A DNA stretch of 64,000 nucleotides from Streptomyces sp. R28 (GTDB taxonomy: Bacteria; Actinomycetota; Actinomycetes; Streptomycetales; Streptomycetaceae): the NCBI RefSeq assembly GCF_041052385.1, contig NZ_CP163439.1, forward strand, positions 434,001 to 498,000, given 5' to 3'. The notes beneath the pieces were generated by a model. That model made no database searches and was not told the origin of the DNA. It saw only the letters and a program-made list of their open reading frames with translations. Numbering within the stretch: position 1 is the first letter of the stretch; each line of letters opens with the position of its first letter. Position numbers and translations under genes: made by a program. Of the stretch, positions 7,854 through 14,841 are shown piece by piece.

Positions 7854-9351
7854 AGCTCTCTGCGAACCGGTCCCGCAACTCCCGCTTGAGGATCTTCCCG
7901 CTCGCGTTGCGCGGCAGCTCGTCGACGAACACCACCCGCTTCGGCGCCTTGAAGTGGGCGAGCTTCTCGCGCGCGTGCTCGATCAGTTCGGCCTCGGTCA
8001 CCTCGCCGCGTGGGACGACGACCGCCGTGACCGCCTCGATCCACCGCTCGTCGGGCAGGCCGATGACGGCGACCTCGGCGACCCCCTCGTGTGTGTACAA
8101 CGCATCCTCGACCTGACGTGAAGCGACCAGTACGCCACCGGAGTTGATGACGTCCTTCACCCGGTCGACGATGGTGAAGTAGCCGTGCGCGTCCCGCACC
8201 GCGAGGTCCCCGGAGTGGAACCAGCCGTCCCGGAAGGCCTCGGCGGTCTCTTCGGGCTTGTCCCAGTAGCCCTCGCACAACTGCGGGGAGCGGTAGACGA
8301 TCTCGCCGGGCGTGCCGTCGGGGACGTCCTCGCCGTTCTCGTCGACCACACGGGCGTCGACGAAGAGGACGGTACGGCCGCAGGAGTCCATGCGGCCCTT
8401 GTGTTCGTCCGGGGCCAGCACGGTGGCCAGCGGGCCGATCTCACTCTGGCCGAAGCAGTTGTAGAAGGCGAGCTCGGGCCATCGCTCACGCAGCCGCTCC
8501 AGTACCGGCACCGGCATGATCGAGGCGCCGTAGTACGCCTTGCGCAGACCATCCAGGTCACGGGTCGCGAAGTCGGGGCGGTCGGCCAGGCCGATCCACA
8601 CCGTGGGCGGAGCGAACAGACTGTCCGCGCGGCCCGCTTCGATCAGATCGAAGAGCTGCTCGCCGTCGGGCCCGTCCAGGATGATGTTCGTGGCGCCGAC
8701 CGCCAGGTACGGCAGCAGGAACACGTGCATCTGCGCCGAGTGGTACAGCGGCAGCGAGTGGACGGGGCGGTCGCCGGCGCTCAGATCGAGGGCGGCGATC
8801 GCGCTCAGGTACTCGTGGACCAGGGCGCGGTGGGTCATCATCGCGCCCTTCGGCAAGGCGGTCGTGCCCGAGGTGTAGAGCAGTTGCACCAGGTCCTCGC
8901 CACGTGGCTCCGGGCCGTCGTAGGCGGACGCCGTGGCCTGCCGCGCCAGCAGTGAGTCGTCGGCATCGCGCAGGGGCAACGCAGGGACGCCGTCCGGGAG
9001 GCGATCCGCCAGGTCCGGGTCCGCGAGGACCAGGGAACTGCCGGACTGGCCGACGATGTACGCGAGGTCGTCGCCGGTGAGGTTCTGGTTGACGGGGACG
9101 TGGACGAGGCCCGCGCGGGCGCAGGCGAGGAAGGCGATCAGATAGGCGTCCGAGTTGTGGCCGTAGGCACCGACCCGGTCGCCGGGGGTGAGGCCCTGGC
9201 CGAGCAGGACGCTCGCCGCGCGCGACACGGCCGCGTCGAGTTCCTCGTACGTCCAGGTGCGGCCGCGGTGCTCGACCGCGACGCGCGCCGGGGTGCGTCG
9301 GGCGCTGCGGCGCAGTACTCCGTCAACCGTGCTGCCGTCTCCTGGCGTCAT
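7852..9351 (-). CDS. acyl-CoA synthetase (FadD-like)
   Basis: A complete 499-residue ANL ligase. Motifs in order are the P-loop LYTSGTTALPKGAMMTHRAL, the FGQSEIGPLATVL block, YFTIVDRVKDVINSGG (hinge) and the catalytic lysine in LPRNASGKILKREL. It would activate a fatty or other carboxylic acid to its CoA thioester. The start is ATG at 9351 with GAGG 9 bases upstream. It diverges from the secreted acylase gene across a 121-bp gap. The P-loop has Leu in place of the more common Gly after TTA, a tolerated variation. The substrate is unknown. Confidence 0.88.
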   Translation of the reverse strand: MTPGDGSTVDGVLRRSARRTPARVAVEHRGRTWTYEELDAAVSRAASVLLGQGLTPGDRVGAYGHNSDAYLIAFLACARAGLVHVPVNQNLTGDDLAYIVGQSGSSLVLADPDLADRLPDGVPALPLRDADDSLLARQATASAYDGPEPRGEDLVQLLYTSGTTALPKGAMMTHRALVHEYLSAIAALDLSAGDRPVHSLPLYHSAQMHVFLLPYLAVGATNIILDGPDGEQLFDLIEAGRADSLFAPPTVWIGLADRPDFATRDLDGLRKAYYGASIMPVPVLERLRERWPELAFYNCFGQSEIGPLATVLAPDEHKGRMDSCGRTVLFVDARVVDENGEDVPDGTPGEIVYRSPQLCEGYWDKPEETAEAFRDGWFHSGDLAVRDAHGYFTIVDRVKDVINSGGVLVASRQVEDALYTHEGVAEVAVIGLPDERWIEAVTAVVVPRGEVTEAELIEHAREKLAHFKAPKRVVFVDELPRNASGKILKRELRDRFAES

Positions 9352-9472
9352 GACACATGATCCTCGGTGTGTCGCACAGACAGGTCAAGCAGGACGGCAG
9401 GACACCTCACCGGGGACACATACCCGTTGGTACGCTCAACGGCTCCTTCCCTCAATGACGTTGGGAGGCACG

Positions 9473-11908
9473 ATGCGCACCCGCCCCAGACGGCTCGTCG
9501 TCGCGGCCGTCGCCCTGCTCGCCGCCACCGCCGGGCTGCCCGCGACCGCGGCCGAGCGGCAGGACCAGCACGACCGGCATGACCAGCAGGAACAGCTCTC
9601 GCACGGTGGTCTGTCCGCCGTCGTCCGCTATACCGAGTACGGCATTCCGCACATCCTCGCCAAGGACTACAAGTCCCTTGGTTTCGGCACCGGTTGGGCG
9701 CAGGCCGCCGACCAGGTGTGCACGCTCGCCGACGGGTTCGTGACCGTGCGCGGCGAGCGCTCGCGGTTCTTCGGGCCGGACGCGGCGACCGACTTCTCGC
9801 TGTCGTCGGCCACCAAGAACCTCTCCAGTGACCTGTACTTCCGAGGCGTACGCCAGACACGCACGGTGGAAAGGCTCCTCGCCGAACCGGCACCGCGTGG
9901 CCCGAGCCGTCAGGTCAAGGACCTCATGCGGGGCTTCGCGGCCGGGTACAACACCTGGCTGAAGCAGAACCGGATCACCGACCCCGCCTGCAAGGGCTCC
10001 GCCTGGGTGCGGCCGGTCACCTCGCTGGACGTGGCCGCCCGGTTCTACGCCGTCGCCGTGCTCGGCGGCCAGGGCGGCGCCGTCGACGACATCACCTCCG
10101 CCCAGCCGCCCACCGGATCCGCCGCCCGCGGGAAGGGCATCGGGACCAGCCCGGACGCCGAGACGCTGATACGGGCCGTGCGCGCGCGGACCGCCGACGC
10201 GGACATGGGCTCGAACGCGGTCGCCTTCCGGGGTGACACCACAGCCACCGGCCGCGGCCTCTTGCTGGGCAACCCGCACTACCCGTGGCACGGTGGACGC
10301 CGCTTCTGGCAGGCGCAGCAGACGATTCCCGGCGAGCTCGACGTCGCCGGTGCTTCGCTGCTGGGCTCGCCGACGATCTCCATCGGCTACAACGCACATG
10401 TGGCGTGGAGCCACACCGTTTCGACCGGCGTCCCGTTCAATCTGCACCGTCTGACGCTGGATCCGGCCGACCCCACCGTCTATCTGGTGGACGGCGAACC
10501 CGAGCGGATGAAGAAGCGGACCGTGACCGTCGCGGTCAAGGACGGCACACCGGTGACCCGCCCCCAGTGGTGGACCCGGTACGGCCCGGTGGTGGCCTCC
10601 GCCGACGGAGAACTCCCGCTGCCCTGGACCGCGACGACGGCGTATGCGCTCAACGACCCCAACGCGGCCAACATGCGCTTCGCCGACACCTCACTCGGCT
10701 TCAGCAAGGCGCGCGGCACCGCCGACGTCCTCGCGTCCCTCGCCCGGCACCAGGGGCTGCCGTGGGTGAACACCATCGCCGCGGACTCCTCGGGACACTC
10801 CCTGTACACCCAGTCGCAGGTGCTGCCCCGGATCACCGACGACGTCGCGGCGCGGTGTTCCACGGACCTCGGCAAGGCCACGTATCCGGCGGCGGGACTC
10901 GCGGTCCTCGACGGCTCCCGGGGTGACTGCACCCTGGGGCGCGACAGCGACGCCGTCCAGCCCGGGACCTTCGGGCCCGCGCGCATGCCGACGCTGAGGG
11001 ACGCGCCGTACGCGGAGAACTCCAACGACAGCGCGTGGCTGGCCAATGCCGACCGGCCGCTCACCGGGTACGAGCGGATCTTCGGCAACATCGGCACCCA
11101 GCGCTCGCCACGCACGCGTGGAGCGATCGAGGACGTGGCGGCGATGGCCAGGCGGGGCGGTCTGACCGTCCGGGATCTGGAGCGGCAGCAGTTCGCGAAC
11201 CGGGTGCCCGCGGCCGGCCTGGCGGCGGCCGACACGGCGACGGGATGTGCCGCGCTGCCGGGCGGAAGGGCAACAGGCAGCGACGGCAAGGCGGTTGATG
11301 TCGCCGAGGCCTGTTCGGTGCTCGCGGCCTGGGATCGCACCATGGACACCGGCAGCCGGGGCGCCCTGCTCTTCGACCGGTTCTGGCGAAAGCTGACGGC
11401 GAAGGTGCCGACTGCCCAACGCTGGAAGGTTCCCTTCTCGGCGGCGGACCCGGTGCGCACACCGAACACCCTCAACACCGCCGCCCCCGGCTTCGCCTTG
11501 GCCCTCGCGGACACGGTCGCCGAACTCCGGGCGGCGGGCATCGCGCTCGACTCCCGCCTCGGTGAGCACCAGTTCGTCGTACGGAACGGTCAGCGCATCC
11601 CCGTTCCGGGCGGCACGGAAGGGCTGGGCGTGTGGAACAAGATCGAGGCGGTGTGGGACCAGGCGCGCGGCGGCTATACGGAGGTCACGACCGGCTCCAG
11701 CCACATCCAGGCGGTCGGCTGGGACGGCAGCCGTTGCCCGGTGGCCCGTACGCTGCTGACGTACGCGCAGTCCTCGAACCCGAACTCGCCCCACTTCAGC
11801 GACCAGACCCGGTTGTTCTCGGGTGAGAAGTGGGTGACCGTGCGGTTCTGTGAGAAGGACATCCTGTCGTCGCCCGCCCTGAAGGTCGTCCGCGTGCGCG
11901 AACGCTGA
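9473..11908 (+). CDS. secreted penicillin-acylase family Ntn hydrolase
   Basis: An 811-residue precursor of the penicillin acylase / aculeacin A acylase / AHL acylase family, which cleave amide bonds of acylated substrates. ATG at 9473 follows GGGAGG. The N-terminus RTRPRRLVVAAVALLAATAG is an export signal ending near PATAA. The expected autocatalytic cleavage lies before Ser247 in MGSNAVAFRGD, which becomes the N-terminal nucleophile of the beta subunit; NPHYPWHG and YNAHVAWSHTVSTGVPF follow as in the family. A His-, Asp- and Gln-rich stretch follows the signal peptide. The substrate (beta-lactam, lipopeptide or homoserine lactone) cannot be told from sequence. A strong terminator follows. 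Confidence 0.88.
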   Translation: MRTRPRRLVVAAVALLAATAGLPATAAERQDQHDRHDQQEQLSHGGLSAVVRYTEYGIPHILAKDYKSLGFGTGWAQAADQVCTLADGFVTVRGERSRFFGPDAATDFSLSSATKNLSSDLYFRGVRQTRTVERLLAEPAPRGPSRQVKDLMRGFAAGYNTWLKQNRITDPACKGSAWVRPVTSLDVAARFYAVAVLGGQGGAVDDITSAQPPTGSAARGKGIGTSPDAETLIRAVRARTADADMGSNAVAFRGDTTATGRGLLLGNPHYPWHGGRRFWQAQQTIPGELDVAGASLLGSPTISIGYNAHVAWSHTVSTGVPFNLHRLTLDPADPTVYLVDGEPERMKKRTVTVAVKDGTPVTRPQWWTRYGPVVASADGELPLPWTATTAYALNDPNAANMRFADTSLGFSKARGTADVLASLARHQGLPWVNTIAADSSGHSLYTQSQVLPRITDDVAARCSTDLGKATYPAAGLAVLDGSRGDCTLGRDSDAVQPGTFGPARMPTLRDAPYAENSNDSAWLANADRPLTGYERIFGNIGTQRSPRTRGAIEDVAAMARRGGLTVRDLERQQFANRVPAAGLAAADTATGCAALPGGRATGSDGKAVDVAEACSVLAAWDRTMDTGSRGALLFDRFWRKLTAKVPTAQRWKVPFSAADPVRTPNTLNTAAPGFALALADTVAELRAAGIALDSRLGEHQFVVRNGQRIPVPGGTEGLGVWNKIEAVWDQARGGYTEVTTGSSHIQAVGWDGSRCPVARTLLTYAQSSNPNSPHFSDQTRLFSGEKWVTVRFCEKDILSSPALKVVRVRER

Positions 11909-11914
11909 GCGACT

Positions 11915-11944
11915 GTGGTCCCGTCCCACATGGGGCGGGACCAC
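11915..11944 (+). terminator. strong hairpin after the acylase gene
   Basis: GTGGTCCCGTCCC pairs with GGGGCGGGACCAC around the loop ACAT: a 13-bp stem with one G-T pair, six bases after the acylase stop. There is no T-run, as is usual in Streptomyces. Its right arm is the first unit of the following tandem repeat. Confidence 0.75.
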
Positions 11945-12020
11945 ATAGGGCCGGACCACATGGGGCGGGGCTACATAGGGCCGGACCACACGAGGCCGGA
12001 CCACATGGGGCGGGGCTACA
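11928..12020. repeat. 15-bp tandem repeat, six units
   Basis: Six 15-bp units run from 11928 to 12017, with ACATAG of a seventh. Three types alternate: ACATGGGGCGGGACC or ACATGGGGCGGGGCT, ACATAGGGCCGGACC, and one ACACGAGGCCGGACC. The array lies between the acylase terminator and the P450 leader and does not appear to be coding. A near-identical unit occurs at 5146-5179. Confidence 0.85.
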
Positions 12021-12125
12021 TAGAAGTGACAGGTGAAATTCACCCGTCGCCGCACGATGCATCAACTGCCCTTGGCCGAATGCTTCCTTTGCTCCTCCGT
12101 GCTCCTGTGCGCCCCTTTGGAGAAA

Positions 12126-12139
12126 GGTTTCCGGAAACC
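12126..12139. promoter_or_regulatory. 14-bp palindrome upstream of the P450/terpene operon
   Basis: GGTTTCCGGAAACC is a perfect palindrome 95 bases before the P450 start. It looks like a dimeric operator; the binding protein is unknown. The LuxR-type regulator encoded 2.6 kb downstream is one candidate, by proximity only. Confidence 0.4.
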
Positions 12140-12183
12140 GATTGCCGCTTGAACTGGGCAGGACATGTCTCAAGCGTCAAGTC

Positions 12184-12216
12184 CGTGGCACGTTCACCGA
12201 ATTCTTGCGTGCCACG
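12184..12216 (+). promoter_or_regulatory. inverted repeat in the P450 leader
   Basis: CGTGGCACG (12184-12192) and CGTGCCACG (12208-12216) form a perfect 9-bp inverted repeat with a 15-base spacer, ending just before the AGGAGG ribosome site at 12223-12228. It could be an operator or an mRNA hairpin affecting translation. Confidence 0.45.
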
Positions 12217-12234
12217 TCAGGCAGGAGGTTTCCC

Positions 12235-13655
12235 ATGAGCCGTGCTGTGCCTGCACAGGAGCGAGTATGGCAAACAGGTACTGCTCCAGGCATATTCCCC
12301 ATCCTCGGTCACGGTATCGCGTTGTTCCGCCAACCGCTGGCGTTCTGAATTCTTTGCCCGCGTACGGGGATCTCGTCGAGATACGGCTGGGCCCGCAGCG
12401 CGCCTGGATGGTGTGTCACCCGGAGCTGGTCCACGAGATGCTCAAGGATCCGCACACCTTCGACAAAGGGGGTCCGCTCTACGACAAGCTCGGAAAGCTG
12501 ATGGGCGACGGTCTCGTCACCTGCCGCCAACCGGCGCACCGGGAAAAGCGCAGGCTGTTGCAATCCGGATTCCGCCCTTCCCATGTGGCCACCTACGCGA
12601 ATCTGGTGAGCGAGGAAGCCGAGTCGGTGTGCCGCGCGTGGTCTGCCGGGCAGGCGGTCCGTGTCAGTGACGCGATGATGGCGCTGACGACCCGGGTGAT
12701 CAGTCGAGTTCTGCTCTCCGACTCGCTCGACGACACAACGGCCGCCGAGGTGCGGGACTGTCTCACCGTCATCGTCCGTGGCCTGCTCGTCCGCACGGCC
12801 GTGCCGATCGACGTCCTGTTCCGCCTCCCCACTCCCGCCAACCGCCGCTATCTGCGCGCGGTCGACCGGCTGCACGCGATCATCGACGCCGCCATCGCGG
12901 ACCGGCGCCGGGGTGCCTCCCACGACGATGTGCTGGGAACCTTGTTCGCGGCCACGCGAGGGGAGGGCGGAACCGCGGCGATCACCGACCAGGAAGTCCA
13001 TGATCACCTGATCACGCTCCTGCTCACCGGTGTCGAGGCCCCCGCGCTGTGCCTGGCCGACGCCTTCAGCCTGCTGGCCCGCCATCCGGAGGCCGAACGC
13101 CGTCTGCACGCCGAGCTCGACGCCGTTCTCCCCGGAGGTCGGCGGCCCGGCCCCGACGATCTGCCGCACCTCGTGTACACCCGGTGTGTCGTCTCCGAGA
13201 CACTGCGCCACACGTCGCCCGGCTGGCTCTTCACCCGCCTCACGACCAAGGAGACCGAACTCGCCGGGTGTCGCCTGCCGCGAGGTGCCACCGTCCTGTA
13301 CAGCCCCTACCTCCTGCACCATGATCCCTCGTCGTTCACCGACCCCGACCGTTTCCTCCCCGACCGCTGGTTACCGGGGCAGGTCACCGCCGTACAGCGC
13401 CGCGCGATGATGCCGTTCTCCGCGGGCAGCCGCAAATGCCTCGGGGACGAGTTCTCCATGGCGGAGGCCACCCTGGCGCTCGCGACCATCGCCGGGCGCT
13501 GGCGGCTGCGCCATCTGCCCGGGCATGTCGAACCCAAACCACGCCCCGCGATCACTCTGGGGCCGCGTTCCCTGGTCATGACCTGCGACCCCATGGCCAC
13601 CCTTCGCGTATCGGATTCCCGGACGGCAGGTGGCAGCGGTGTCGACAACGCATGA
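12235..13655 (+). pseudogene. cytochrome P450, one-base frameshift near N-terminus
   Basis: ATG at 12235 with AGGAGG at 12223-12228 opens a normal P450 N-terminus (GIFPILGHGIALFRQPLAF) that hits TGA at 12346-12348. The remaining protein continues in the next frame from LNSLPAYGDLVEIRLG to the stop at 13655. Adding one C at 12345/12346 restores a P450 of about 473 residues. The heme loop PFSAGSRKCLGDEF and the ExxR motif (SETLRH) are intact. The I-helix reads LLLTGVEAPALCL, so the usual acid-Thr pair is Glu-Ala. Codon 13371-13373 is TTA, needing the bldA tRNA. It overlaps the terpene synthase start, so it probably oxidises that product. It may be a real mutation or a sequence error. Confidence 0.8.
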
Positions 13656-14646
13656 GGAAATCGCGGTCGGTGTAGGGGACGGAACTCCGGTTCCCCACCT
13701 CAGGGAACTGATCGACACCCACCTCCACATGCCCTTCCCGTTCATGCGAAATCGCCACGAGCCCGTGGCCACGGCCGGCGTCGACGCGTGGCTGGCCGCG
13801 TGGGGGCTGACCGACGATCCGGAGGTGGCGGCGATGATCGCCCGCACGCGCCCCGCCGAGCTCGCCTCTTACAACAGCCCCACCATGGATCCCGGTCTGC
13901 TCCAGATCGTGGCCAACCAGATCGCCTATCAATTCGTCTTCGACGACCGCGCGGAGGAAATCGGTCGGCACTCGCCGGGGCTGCTGCTGCCCATGCTGTT
14001 CGAGAGCATCGCGATTCTGCGGGACGCCCGCCGGCCCAGCACTCCGCTCGGCGCGGCCCTGGCAGATCTCCACCGGCAGGTCCGGGAACGGTGCACCCTG
14101 GACCAGGCCGCGCGGTGGGCGTGGAAGAGCCGTGAGTACGTGCACGGCCTGTTGTACGAGGCGGTGGCGCAGGCGGACTCCCTCCCCCTGCGGGCCGGGC
14201 ACTGCACGTCGATACGGTCGCTGACCGCGGGCGTGGAGCCTTTCCATCCGCTGTGCGAGGCCGCCCAGCCGCACGAGCTGACCCTCGCCGAACTCCACCA
14301 CCCCGCCGTACGGCGACTGGGCCGGTTGTCCGCCGACGCGGCGGTGTGGATACCCGACCTGTTCTCCGCGGTGAAGGAACAGCGCGCAGGCGGAATGATC
14401 AACCTGGCCCTCGCGCACCAGCGCGAACAGCGCTGCTCCCTGCCGGCCGCCGTCCTGCTGGCCATCCAGCAGATCAACTCCACGATCAAGGAGTTCCAGA
14501 TGCTCTTCGCACAGGTCGAACCGGAGTTGAGCCCCTCAGGCGTCGGCTACGTGGAAGGCATGATCGGCTGGGTCCGCGGCTGCTACTACTGGTCCCGAAC
14601 CGTGCCGCGTTACGCGGACGCGGCGTGCGTTCCGGCTCTCCCGTGA
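13630..14646 (+). CDS. class I terpene synthase, atypical NSE motif
   Basis: A 338-residue bacterial class I terpene cyclase, normal length for a sesquiterpene synthase. The Asp-rich motif is FVFDDRAEE (Asp105, Asp106, Glu109). The second metal site reads PDLFSAVKE (Pro242, Ser246, Glu250), so the usual first Asn of the NSE triad is Pro. The C-terminal RY pair is present in WSRTVPRYAD. It overlaps the 3' end of the P450 gene, which implies coupled translation. GTG 13630 or GTG 13639 could be the start. Prenyl diphosphate substrate and product are unknown; with one Mg ligand missing, activity may be altered or lost. Confidence 0.82.
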   Translation: MAAVSTTHEEIAVGVGDGTPVPHLRELIDTHLHMPFPFMRNRHEPVATAGVDAWLAAWGLTDDPEVAAMIARTRPAELASYNSPTMDPGLLQIVANQIAYQFVFDDRAEEIGRHSPGLLLPMLFESIAILRDARRPSTPLGAALADLHRQVRERCTLDQAARWAWKSREYVHGLLYEAVAQADSLPLRAGHCTSIRSLTAGVEPFHPLCEAAQPHELTLAELHHPAVRRLGRLSADAAVWIPDLFSAVKEQRAGGMINLALAHQREQRCSLPAAVLLAIQQINSTIKEFQMLFAQVEPELSPSGVGYVEGMIGWVRGCYYWSRTVPRYADAACVPALP

Positions 14647-14841
14647 CGCCCCCCGTCACACTGCGGTGAGAGCCCGGAGTCCCCCGGAAACAGGCCCATC
14701 CGATTTTCCTACCCGAGACACGGGCCTTCTCATTCCCCTCGATCGATGATTCATCCGTTGGTGCACAATTCGGCCTGCCGCACCGTCAGGAGGCGTAATC
14801 TCGGCTGCTCCGACGCCGAACTACTGAAGGCGGTACGGCAC

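Noticed and set aside
12235..14646. An albaflavenone (CYP170A1 with epi-isozizaene synthase) locus
   Set aside because: The gene order is similar, but the P450 I-helix and the cyclase metal motifs differ from what I recall of those enzymes, so I do not assign the product.
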